Part shown: piece by piece, positions 1 through 6,380 of the stretch
How positions within the stretch are numbered: the first letter of the stretch is position 1
How the letters are laid out: every line of letters begins with the position of its first letter
Source: Hyphomicrobiales bacterium
Lineage (GTDB): Bacteria; Pseudomonadota; Alphaproteobacteria; Rhizobiales; Kaistiaceae
Assembly (NCBI GenBank): GCA_017305815.1
Contig: JAFKJZ010000172.1
Coordinates: 1 to 11,759 of the forward strand
Length of the DNA stretch: 11,759 nt
Reading direction: 5' to 3'
The notes under the pieces: generated by a model
Databases searched by the model: none
What the model was told of the DNA's origin: nothing
Seen by the model: the letters and a program-made list of their open reading frames with translations, nothing else
Program-made: the position numbers and the translations under genes

Positions 1-165
1 CGACATCAGCGCCTGGCTGTCGGTGTTGGCGCAGACGAACTCGACGCCCTCAAGGCCCGAGCGAATCATGTTGTTGACGGCGTTGCCACCCGCACCGCCG
101 ACGCCAAAGACCGTGATCTTGGGCTTCAGCTCAGTAATGTCCGGCATTTTCAGGTTGATCGTCAT
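1..165 (-). CDS. ftsZ: Cell division GTPase FtsZ, N-terminal fragment
   Basis: The first 55 codons of FtsZ, the tubulin-like GTPase that forms the Z-ring at the division site, run off the left edge of the window. The visible protein starts [20 protein letters not shown] and continues with [14 protein letters not shown], the nucleotide-binding loop of FtsZ, then CANTDSQAL, another strongly conserved FtsZ stretch. The start chosen is the ATG at 165, because homologues begin MTINL and a GAGGT ribosome-binding sequence (170-174) sits 4 bases upstream. The frame stays open upstream to in-frame ATGs at 213 and 222, but neither has a Shine-Dalgarno. The gene is last in the visible ddl-ftsQ-ftsA-ftsZ series and is 99 bases downstream of ftsA. 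Identification is secure; the C-terminal part lies outside the window. Confidence 0.97.
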   Translation of the reverse strand, partial: MTINLKMPDITELKPKITVFGVGGAGGNAVNNMIRSGLEGVEFVCANTDSQALMS

Positions 166-169
166 AGTG

Positions 170-174
170 ACCTC
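170..174 (-). promoter_or_regulatory. Shine-Dalgarno of ftsZ
   Basis: The minus strand reads GAGGT here, 4 bases before the ATG at 165. It supports that start over the upstream in-frame ATGs at 213 and 222. Confidence 0.6.
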
Positions 175-231
175 GTCGTCTTGACCCCTAAGCCGGTGGC
201 GTGCCCCGACCATATTTTCCATCAAATTGAA

Positions 232-249
232 GCGCCCCGCCGCGGGCGC
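232..249 (-). other. GC-rich hairpin in the ftsA-ftsZ spacer
   Basis: Arms GCGCCC (232-237) and GGGCGC (244-249) are perfect inverted repeats around a 6-base loop. On the transcribed minus strand the hairpin begins 15 bases after the ftsA stop and is followed by TTCAATTTG, which is not a proper U-run. It could be an mRNA-stability or processing element, or a weak attenuator between ftsA and ftsZ. In GC-rich DNA a 6-bp stem can arise by chance. Confidence 0.3.
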
Positions 250-264
250 CCCATCTGTTGCTTC

Positions 265-1587
265 TTAGAAACTTTCACGAAACCAGTGGCCGAAACGGGA
301 GAAGTAGCCCCCCGTCCCGGTCATGGCCAACCGATGCCCCCGCATCGCGGATACCTGCTCGATCTGCGCGACCTGCGGATAGATCAGGAGACCCACCGCG
401 GCCGAGAAGGCCGGCCCGCGCGCCGCCTCCGGCAGACCCGTTACGCCGAGCGGACGACCGAGCCGGACATTGCGGGCAAGAATCCGCCGCGCCGCCTCGG
501 TAATGCCTGTCAGCTGGCTGGCGCCGCCCGTAAGCACGATGCGCCGGCCTACCATGGTCTGGAATCCGGAGGCGTTGAGCCGGTCACGGACGAGTTCCAG
601 GATTTCCTCGATGCGCGCGCGGATGATGCGCGTCAGCGCCGAGCGCGGAATCTGGTTGGGCAGGTCGCGGTCGTCGTCGCCGATCGGCGGGACCGAAAGG
701 ATGTCGCGATCGTCCGACACGCTCGGCAGCGCGCTGCCATGCATGGTCTTCAGACGCTCGGCGTCCTCGATCCGGGTCGACAGGCCGCGGGCGATGTCGG
801 TGGTGACGTGCTGGCCGCCGATGGCGATCGCGTCGGTATGGACGAACTGGCCGTCCATGAAGACGGAGATCGTCGTCGTGCCGCCGCCGAGATCGACGCA
901 GGCGACGCCCAGCTCCGTCTCGTCGTCGACGAGCGCCGAAAGACCCGAGGCATAGGGCGTCGCGACCATGGCCTCGACCGAGAGATGGCAGCGGCCGATG
1001 GCGAGTTCGAGATTGCGCAGCGGCGCGGTCTCGCCGGTGACGACATGCATGTCGACGCCGAGGCGCTCGCCCAGCATGCCGCGCGGATCGCGAATGCCGC
1101 CATTGCCGTCGATGGCATAGCCGATCGGCAGAGAGTGGATGACCGAACGGTCGTCCGTCACGGAATGCTCGCGTCCGGCTGCCAGAACCCGCTTGATGTC
1201 CGCCTCCACCACTTCATGGCCGGCCAGGGCGACGCTCGCGGAGAACGCCTCGCTCGCCAGGCGGCCACAGGAGACGTTCACGATAAGCGATTCGACCGTC
1301 ACGCCCGCCATGCGTTCCGCGGCGTCGACGGCGAGGCGGATCGCCTGCTCGGCCTTGTCGAGGTCGACGACAACGCCCGACTTGATGCCGCGCGAACGCT
1401 GGTGGCCGATGCCGAGCACCTCGACCGCATGGGTGCGGCCGGGCAGCACGTCGCCCACCTCGCGCGGCTTCAGCCGGGCGATCAGGCAGCAGACTTTCGA
1501 CGAACCGACGTCGAGGATCGAGACGACGGTGCTCTTCTTGGTGGGCAGGGGGCGCATGCGACTGTCGGAGGACACAAAAAGGGACAT
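265..1587 (-). CDS. ftsA: Cell division protein FtsA
   Basis: FtsA (440 aa) is the actin-like ATPase that tethers FtsZ filaments to the inner membrane and recruits later divisome proteins. The actin-fold signatures are visible: phosphate-1 loop ILDVGSSKV (about 24-32), phosphate-2 loop VDLGGGTTTISVF (about 232-244), and the adenosine motif VLTGGASQLTGI further on. The extreme C-terminus, YFSRFGHWFRESF, is amphipathic and fits the FtsA membrane-targeting helix, so the protein appears complete. The length is slightly above the roughly 420 aa of E. coli FtsA because of a short N-terminal extension usual in alphaproteobacteria. The ATG at 1587 shares one base with the ftsQ TGA stop (TGATG), which implies translational coupling. 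An internal ATG at codon 11 is a less likely start. The stop is TAA. Confidence 0.97.
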   Translation of the reverse strand: MSLFVSSDSRMRPLPTKKSTVVSILDVGSSKVCCLIARLKPREVGDVLPGRTHAVEVLGIGHQRSRGIKSGVVVDLDKAEQAIRLAVDAAERMAGVTVESLIVNVSCGRLASEAFSASVALAGHEVVEADIKRVLAAGREHSVTDDRSVIHSLPIGYAIDGNGGIRDPRGMLGERLGVDMHVVTGETAPLRNLELAIGRCHLSVEAMVATPYASGLSALVDDETELGVACVDLGGGTTTISVFMDGQFVHTDAIAIGGQHVTTDIARGLSTRIEDAERLKTMHGSALPSVSDDRDILSVPPIGDDDRDLPNQIPRSALTRIIRARIEEILELVRDRLNASGFQTMVGRRIVLTGGASQLTGITEAARRILARNVRLGRPLGVTGLPEAARGPAFSAAVGLLIYPQVAQIEQVSAMRGHRLAMTGTGGYFSRFGHWFRESF

Positions 1588-2495
1588 CAGGTGCTCGCTC
1601 CCTTACGCTTGGCGAGCTTCTCGCGTTCCTTGATCTCGGCCGTCCGGCGCGCCGCCGCTTCCGGCGTCAGGCGCACGAACATCCGGTCGGCGAGGCGCAG
1701 GTCGACGCTGACGATATCCTTCGACAGCAGCCCGTCCTTGGCGTCGAGCGCCGCGATCACCTGCAGCGCCGCTTCCGGCTTGTCCTGTGGCAGCATCAGC
1801 GTGACGCCATTGTCGAGGACGAGATTCCAGCGACGCTCCGAGATCAGTACGGCGGCCCGCAGTCGGTCGCGGATTGCGGAGGCGGCGCCAGCCAGCGCGA
1901 TGGCCTCGCCGGCGCGCTTGTCGGCGCCCTGCCCCACCACGCGGATCAGATCCTGGTAATGCGTGTCCGACGCGTCGCCGATGACACGGCCCGACTCGTC
2001 GATGACCGAGACGGTCTGGTCGCGCTGCCACAGCACATAGGGCTTACGCTCGTTGATGGTGATCTTGAGCGTCGCCGGATAGATCTTGCGCAGCGTCGCG
2101 TTCTCGACCCAGGGCAGCGTCTCGACGCGCTCGCGCGCGGCGGCCAGATCGAAGGTCGCGAGCGAGGCTTCCGGCGCCAGCTCGAGGCGGTTCAGCACCG
2201 CGATTTCAGAGGTCTCGGTCTGGCCGGTGATGCGGACGGAATCGATCGCGAGCCCCGAGGCCGAGCTGATCCAGGTCAGCGTCTCGTCGACGCGATCGGC
2301 CGAGACCACGCCGGCGATGCCGGTCGCGGCGAACAGAAGGAACGTGCCCTTCAGTCCGGCATGGCGCGGCACCCGCCAGTTGATCCGGGAGAGCGCGCGG
2401 ATACGCCGATGCAGCCAGGGCGACAGCCTCCGGCCGGAGCCGAGCTCCGTTGCCGGCGCATCGCCCGCCGCTTCCTTGGTCGATCTCGGGCTCAT
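1587..2495 (-). CDS. ftsQ: Cell division protein FtsQ
   Basis: FtsQ is a bitopic inner-membrane divisome protein that links the cytoplasmic Z-ring machinery to the periplasmic FtsB/FtsL and septal synthase complex. The protein has a basic cytoplasmic N-terminus, one membrane segment (LKGTFLLFAATGIAGVV, about residues 48-64 from this start), then a POTRA domain opening with IDSVRITGQTETSEIAVLNRL-like sequence and the conserved LPWVENATLRKIYPATL stretch, then the FtsQ/DivIB beta domain. The ATG at 2495 overlaps the ddl stop as ATGA, giving 302 aa. Two in-frame TTG codons lie upstream: 2504, with a perfect GGAGGA six bases before it, and 2525, which would give 312 aa. The start is therefore uncertain by up to ten residues. 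The C-terminus, EIKEREKLAKRKGAST, is strongly charged. The family call is firm. Confidence 0.93.
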   Translation of the reverse strand: MSPRSTKEAAGDAPATELGSGRRLSPWLHRRIRALSRINWRVPRHAGLKGTFLLFAATGIAGVVSADRVDETLTWISSASGLAIDSVRITGQTETSEIAVLNRLELAPEASLATFDLAAARERVETLPWVENATLRKIYPATLKITINERKPYVLWQRDQTVSVIDESGRVIGDASDTHYQDLIRVVGQGADKRAGEAIALAGAASAIRDRLRAAVLISERRWNLVLDNGVTLMLPQDKPEAALQVIAALDAKDGLLSKDIVSVDLRLADRMFVRLTPEAAARRTAEIKEREKLAKRKGAST

Positions 2496-3415
2496 CTGCC
2501 GCAAGACGCGTCCTCCACCATCCAACTGACCAGTGCCGGAAAATCAATTCCGGCGTGTCGCGCCATATCCGGGACCAGCGACGTCGCCGTCATGCCCGGC
2601 TGGGTGTTCACTTCGAGACAGACGAGTTGCCCCGTGCCGCCGGGACGATCGTCATATCGGAAGTCCGCCCGGCTGATGCCGCGACACCCGAGAGCCCGAT
2701 GCGCCCGTACCGCTAGATTCTGTATACTTTGGTAAATATTTGGTGAAAGCGGCGCCGGAATAACGTGGCGCGCGCCGTTGGCGGAATACTTGGAATCATA
2801 GTCGTACCAGCCGCCCTCGGCCGTCACGAGTTCAATGATATCAAAGGCTTCGTCACCCCTGACGCCACAGGTGAGCTCGCGGCCGCCGACGTAACGCTCC
2901 ACCATGACCGTGTCCCCGAAGGCCCAGTCATCCGCAAATAATTGCTGAGGCGGGTTAATCGCGTCCTCGCGGACGATGAGCACGCCGAAGCTAGACCCTT
3001 CCGCCACCGGCTTGACGACATAGGGCGGCTCCATCGCGTGGGCGCGGGCGGCCTCGAGGCGATGCACCAGCAGCGAGTCGGCAACGGGAATGCCGGCCGC
3101 GTGCATCACATCCTTGGCGCGCGCCTTGTTCATGGCGAGCGCCGAGGCGAGCACGCCGGAATGCGTATAGGGAATGCCGAGGATCTCGAGGACGCCCTGG
3201 ATCGAGCCATCCTCGCCATAGGGACCATGCAGGGCGTTGAAGGCGACGTCGGGCTTCAGCTTCGCCAGCACCTCGGCGATGTCGCGCTGGACATCGACGC
3301 GGGTGACGCGATAGCCGGCCTGCTCCAGCGCGTCGGCGCAGCCGTTCCCCGAATTGAGCGACACCGGCCGTTCACTGGACCACCCGCCCATCAGGACGGC
3401 GACATGCTTCGCCAA
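2492..3415 (-). CDS. ddl: D-alanine--D-alanine ligase (Ddl)
   Basis: This ATP-grasp enzyme (307 aa) joins two D-alanines to give the dipeptide that MurF adds to the muramyl tripeptide. Family motifs are all visible: GGWSSERPVSL (10-20, with the active-site SER triad), LHGPYGEDGSIQG (62-74), VVKPVAEGSSFGV (133-145), YDYDSKY (204-210), and EVNTQPGMT (268-276, holding metal-binding Glu and Asn). The length is normal for a DdlB. The start is a TTG at 3415: it gives the expected MAKHVAVLMGG N-terminus, has GGAAGGA seven bases upstream, and no in-frame ATG or GTG lies between it and an upstream TAG. The nearest ATG is out of frame. It opens the ddl-ftsQ-ftsA-ftsZ unit and overlaps ftsQ by ATGA. Two AT-rich patches (about 2711-2745 and 2935-2960) stand out from the surrounding sequence. 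Confidence 0.96.
   Translation of the reverse strand: MAKHVAVLMGGWSSERPVSLNSGNGCADALEQAGYRVTRVDVQRDIAEVLAKLKPDVAFNALHGPYGEDGSIQGVLEILGIPYTHSGVLASALAMNKARAKDVMHAAGIPVADSLLVHRLEAARAHAMEPPYVVKPVAEGSSFGVLIVREDAINPPQQLFADDWAFGDTVMVERYVGGRELTCGVRGDEAFDIIELVTAEGGWYDYDSKYSANGARHVIPAPLSPNIYQSIQNLAVRAHRALGCRGISRADFRYDDRPGGTGQLVCLEVNTQPGMTATSLVPDMARHAGIDFPALVSWMVEDASCGR
2511..2516 (-). promoter_or_regulatory. Shine-Dalgarno of ftsQ, inside the ddl 3' end
   Basis: The minus strand reads GGAGGA. It is 6 bases before an in-frame TTG at 2504 and 15 bases before the ATG at 2495. The spacing favours the TTG, while the ATGA overlap with ddl favours the ATG. It lies within ddl coding sequence, so ftsQ translation is probably coupled to ddl. 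Confidence 0.5.
2721..2747 (-). promoter_or_regulatory. Possible internal promoter within ddl
   Basis: An unusually AT-rich patch inside ddl reads TTCACC, a 15-base spacer, then TATACA on the minus strand, each hexamer matching four of six sigma-70 positions. The spacer is short. E. coli has ftsQ promoters inside ddlB, so an internal promoter for ftsQAZ is plausible, but the match is weak and the patch may only reflect coding constraint. Confidence 0.2.
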
Positions 3416-3422
3416 AACGCAT

Positions 3423-3429
3423 TCCTTCC
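3423..3429 (-). promoter_or_regulatory. Shine-Dalgarno of ddl
   Basis: GGAAGGA on the minus strand lies 7 bases before the TTG start at 3415. It decides for TTG initiation. Its 5' half is also part of the 3' arm of the leader palindrome. Confidence 0.7.
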
Positions 3430-3451
3430 AACCGAATCGTATCGGTCGGAA
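3426..3451 (-). promoter_or_regulatory. Near-perfect palindrome in the ddl leader
   Basis: Arms TTCCAACCGA (3426-3435) and TCGGTCGGAA (3442-3451) are inverted repeats with one mismatch around a 6-base centre. As DNA this has the size and symmetry of an operator for a dimeric repressor. As RNA the one mismatch is a G-U pair, so it could fold into a 10-bp hairpin whose 3' arm covers GGAA of the Shine-Dalgarno. Which of the two it is cannot be told from one sequence. Confidence 0.5.
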
Positions 3452-3465
3452 TATCTACGAAAAAT

Positions 3466-3481
3466 GGTAAAGAAGCGTTAA
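3466..3481 (-). promoter_or_regulatory. CtrA-like box upstream of ddl-ftsQAZ
   Basis: The minus strand reads TTAACGCTTCTTTACC, that is TTAA-N7-TTAC, one base from the TTAA-N7-TTAA consensus of the alphaproteobacterial cell-cycle regulator CtrA. An AT-rich stretch with TAGATAT follows 8 bases later and could serve as a -10 region. CtrA is known to control ftsZ and ftsQA in Caulobacter, so the location makes sense. The box lies between the terminator of the preceding gene and ddl, where a promoter is expected. Confidence 0.5.
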
Positions 3482-3502
3482 CCAAGCGAAGGCGTTCACT
3501 TT

Positions 3503-3532
3503 AAAAATGGCGGCCCGCCGCGGGGCCGCCAT
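3503..3532 (-). terminator. Intrinsic terminator after the autotransporter
   Basis: A perfect 10-bp inverted repeat, arms ATGGCGGCCC (3507-3516) and GGGCCGCCAT (3523-3532) with a 6-base loop, is followed on the minus strand by a run of five T. The stem starts 23 bases past the autotransporter stop. This is a classical Rho-independent terminator on the minus strand only; reading plus, no U-run follows. It should separate ddl-ftsQAZ from everything upstream. Confidence 0.85.
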
Positions 3533-3555
3533 CCCGGCTGAGTCAATCGGTCGCG

Positions 3556-6318
3556 TCAGAACTTGATCTCGCCGTTGAGCTTCACCGCGTTCGAGGTGAC
3601 GCCGTCGCCGAACGAGCCGGCATAGGTCAACCCGAGATTGACATTGGCATTCACCGCAACGTCCAGGCCGGCTTCGAGCAGCAGGCTGTCGCGGGCGATC
3701 GGCGCGCCGTCGACCGTGAAGCCGGTGCCCGTGCCGGTGAAGGCGAGCGCCGCCTCCGGCACGTCGTCAGCGGCATGACGCCAGCCGACCATGCCGCGCG
3801 GCGCGACCTTGACGCCCCCGACCACGACCTCGGTCGAGGCCCGGACGCCGAGCGTCGTGTAGAACGTGTTGAACGAGGCGCCGTCGGAGCGGAGCCCCGT
3901 CACCGGCGCATTGCTCTCGGTGAAGCCGTCGACATCGACATTCACCCAGCCGAGGCCGGCGAAGGGCTCGATCGTCGCGGCGCCGAACTGCGTCTGGTAG
4001 CCGAGCTCGGCGAACAGATTGGCCGTGGTCGCGTCATAGGACGCTTCCGGCCGCTCGACGACATCGCCGATGGTGGTGGTGCGCTTGGTGTCGATCGAGC
4101 TCCAGGCGATCGAGGCGCCGCCGCGCAGCCGCAGCTTGTCGAAGCCGGCGCCGCCATAGAGGGCGAGCAGTCCGGTGTCGATATCGGCCGACGAGGCGAG
4201 ATCGTCGGCGTCGGTCGAGCCGCGGCTGTAGCCGCCGGCGACGCCGAGCGTATAGCCCTCGCCGGTCATGTCGACGCCGACCAGCACGCCGCCCAGATTG
4301 GTGTCGACGCCGGCGGCATTGCCGTCGCCATTCGTCGACGTCCAGGAACCGAAGGCCTGCGTCCAGGCGGAATAGCCCATATCGGCCGGCGCCAGCGCGC
4401 TGAAGGCCGAGGTGCCCTTCGCCTTCGGCTCCTCGCCATAGGCGAGCGGGGCGGCGTCCGCCGCCGGCGCCTTGGCGCCGCCGATCCGCGACAGTCGCGA
4501 CAGGATGGCGAGTTCGGCCTGCATCGACTGCTGGGCCAGCGCGCCGGTGACGTCGGCATGGATCTCGCCGTCGAGCGAGGCGAAGGAGTTCGCCAGCGCG
4601 ACCGGATCCTCGGCGCCGAACACCCAGCGATAGAGCTCGCCGGTGCCGTTGGCGGCGTCGATCGCGTTGGCGACGGCCCGCTGGTTGTCGGTGTTGGCGA
4701 CATCCGCGAAGGCGACGTCGTTGCGGTCGAGCGTCACCGAAACCGTGTTGGCGTCGCCGCCCAGCGTCGGATCGATGAACAGGAAGTCGGACGAGGTCGT
4801 GACGCTGCTGTAGCGCGTTCCCTCGATACCGCCGGTCGCGTTGATCAGCGTATAGGTGCTGCCGAGCGTGTAGGGGCCGCTCTCGGTCGTCAGCGCGATC
4901 GTGCCGCCGTCCAGCGTGGCAACGCCATCGACGTCGAGTTGGCCATGGTCGCCATTGCCGGCGATGGAGGCGTTGAGCGTCTGGAAATTGTCGAGCGAGC
5001 CAACCGTCGAAGTGCCGTAGTCGACCAGCGTCAGCGTATTCGAACCGGCCTGTCCGTCGAGCAATCCGTCGATCGACTGGCCGGCATAGAGCGTGACGAT
5101 ATCGTCGCCGCCGCCCATCAGCACGTCGCCGACGATCTCGCCCTTGTTGATCAGCGTGTCGTTCCAGTCGCCCGTCAGCGTGATCGCCTGGCCGATGTCG
5201 CTGACGATCTCGCCTTCGTTCATGATGGCGGTGGCGCCGAAGGCGGCACCGCCCTCGCTGTCGTCGATCAAGATGCCGCGCTGGACGCTGTAGATGAGGC
5301 CGCCGGCATAGTTGTTGATCGTGCCGCCGCCGGCAGAGATGCCGTCCGAGATGTTCGGGTCGGTCAGCACGCCGTCCTTGTAGCCGCGCGCGCCGAGCGC
5401 CTGGATCGTGCCGTAATTCTCGATCGCGACGAGACCGTCGACGTCGACGCCGTCGCCGTCCGTGTCGGTCGAGCTCGTGACCTGCGCCTCACCGGAGATC
5501 AGGCCGTAGTTGATCACCGAAACCGGCGCCGCCGTTCCGGACGTGTCGAAATTGATGCCGGAGCCGTTGCGGCCGCGGATGGTCGCGCCGGCCTCGTTGA
5601 CGACCGTCGCGCCGAGGTCGCCGGTGATGCCGTGCTTCGAGCCCTCGATCAGGCCGCCGGTGAAGTTGTTGACGGCGCCGCCGCCCTTGTCCTGGAAGTC
5701 GATGCCGTCGCCGCTGAAGCTGTTGGCATTCGCCGACGACTGGATCTTGCCGTAGTTGTTGATCGTGGCGTTCTCGCCCGGCCGCATCACGTCGGCGCCG
5801 GTGGCGGCGCTGATCACGCCGGTGGCGTAGTTGTTGATGGTGATCGTGCCGCCGGTCGCCGCATTGAAATTGATGGCGCGGCTCGCCGTCGAGGTGATCG
5901 TGCCGTAGTTCTCGACCAGTACCGTGCCGCCATAGAGCGGGTTGCTGATCTGGAAGGCGTCGTCGCCATTGCTCTCGATCAGGCCGGTGGAACGGTTCGT
6001 GACGGTCAGCGAATGGCCGTTGTTGACCGTGCTGTCATTGAGGCGAATGGCGCGGCCGGTGGTCGACTTGATCGTTCCGGCATTGTCGATCGAAAGCGTC
6101 GTCGAGGCGCCGTTGATGGTGACGGCGGTGCCGCTCGTCTGGAAGCTGCCACCCGTCTGAACCGTCAGCGTATCCGCGCCGGCCATGTTCAGCGACGTCG
6201 TGCGCGGCGTGCCGGCGACGACCGTGGTGTCCGTGCCATAGGCGGCGTTGGACATCGTGGCGAGCGCGCCAGTCGCGGCAAGCGCCACCCAGCTTACGGA
6301 AGAGAAATTCCTGATCAC
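3556..6318 (-). CDS. Autotransporter (type Va secreted) with beta-helix passenger
   Basis: This predicted surface or released protein (920 aa) exports itself through its own outer-membrane barrel. Order of parts: signal peptide (about 1-28, hydrophobic VALAATGALA, cleavage near SNAA or AYG); passenger with about twelve degenerate rungs of pattern [VI]xNxGxI between about 77 and 395 (for example VENYGTI, INNYGKI, INKGEI), typical of a right-handed beta-helix; a DTDGDGVDVDG loop at 285-295 like a calcium-binding site; an MGGGDDIVTL stretch; a probable autochaperone region around 470-540; a conserved helical segment with SLDGEIHADV; an Ala/Pro linker; and an autotransporter barrel from about 647 to the final Phe (NGEIKF). 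No Cys is seen, and no protease or GDSL esterase motif. The start is a GTG at 6318, chosen because it opens the signal peptide; the frame is open further up but there only shadows murC. It sits where murB is expected. Substrate and role are unknown; an adhesin-like function is a guess. Confidence 0.9.
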   Translation of the reverse strand: MIRNFSSVSWVALAATGALATMSNAAYGTDTTVVAGTPRTTSLNMAGADTLTVQTGGSFQTSGTAVTINGASTTLSIDNAGTIKSTTGRAIRLNDSTVNNGHSLTVTNRSTGLIESNGDDAFQISNPLYGGTVLVENYGTITSTASRAINFNAATGGTITINNYATGVISAATGADVMRPGENATINNYGKIQSSANANSFSGDGIDFQDKGGGAVNNFTGGLIEGSKHGITGDLGATVVNEAGATIRGRNGSGINFDTSGTAAPVSVINYGLISGEAQVTSSTDTDGDGVDVDGLVAIENYGTIQALGARGYKDGVLTDPNISDGISAGGGTINNYAGGLIYSVQRGILIDDSEGGAAFGATAIMNEGEIVSDIGQAITLTGDWNDTLINKGEIVGDVLMGGGDDIVTLYAGQSIDGLLDGQAGSNTLTLVDYGTSTVGSLDNFQTLNASIAGNGDHGQLDVDGVATLDGGTIALTTESGPYTLGSTYTLINATGGIEGTRYSSVTTSSDFLFIDPTLGGDANTVSVTLDRNDVAFADVANTDNQRAVANAIDAANGTGELYRWVFGAEDPVALANSFASLDGEIHADVTGALAQQSMQAELAILSRLSRIGGAKAPAADAAPLAYGEEPKAKGTSAFSALAPADMGYSAWTQAFGSWTSTNGDGNAAGVDTNLGGVLVGVDMTGEGYTLGVAGGYSRGSTDADDLASSADIDTGLLALYGGAGFDKLRLRGGASIAWSSIDTKRTTTIGDVVERPEASYDATTANLFAELGYQTQFGAATIEPFAGLGWVNVDVDGFTESNAPVTGLRSDGASFNTFYTTLGVRASTEVVVGGVKVAPRGMVGWRHAADDVPEAALAFTGTGTGFTVDGAPIARDSLLLEAGLDVAVNANVNLGLTYAGSFGDGVTSNAVKLNGEIKF
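5307..5842 (-). repeat. Degenerate coding repeats of the beta-helix passenger
   Basis: Short blocks recur at the DNA level where the INNY motif is encoded: 5307-5323, 5751-5767 and 5826-5842 are nearly the same 17 bases, and related blocks encoding ENYGTI occur near 5405 and 5895. The repeats are short and imperfect, as expected from an old rung-by-rung duplication, and spacing is irregular. They could allow slippage or recombination that changes passenger length. Confidence 0.5.
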
Positions 6319-6323
6319 GTCAA

Positions 6324-6350
6324 AGCCCCCGGTATGACAACCGGGGTGCT
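6324..6350 (-). other. Leader hairpin directly before the autotransporter start
   Basis: Arms CCCCGGT (6327-6333) and ACCGGGG (6340-6346) surround a 6-base loop. The stem can extend by AGC/GCT with one bulged base. On the minus strand it ends six bases before the GTG start and its 3' arm contains the only G-rich stretch that could act as a ribosome-binding site. It may mask that site, or be a terminator-like end of the murC transcript, although only TTTG follows. Confidence 0.5.
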
Positions 6351-6380
6351 TTACGGATTCAACATGACAATCGGACAACA

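Noticed and set aside
181..1959. A 592-codon open frame on the plus strand
   Set aside because: It lies antisense to ftsA and part of ftsQ, whose products are clearly recognisable. The translation is Arg/Ala/Asp-rich and resembles no family, as expected of a shadow frame in GC-rich DNA.
3466..3483. The GGTTAA...TTTACC stretch as a hairpin rather than a CtrA-like box
   Set aside because: The outer six bases are roughly inverted, but one mismatch in an AT-rich 6-bp stem gives little stability; the direct TTAA-N7-TTAC reading fits better.
5307..5842. A CRISPR-like or tandem-repeat array
   Set aside because: The recurring 17-base blocks are degenerate, unevenly spaced and in frame; they encode beta-helix rungs of the passenger.
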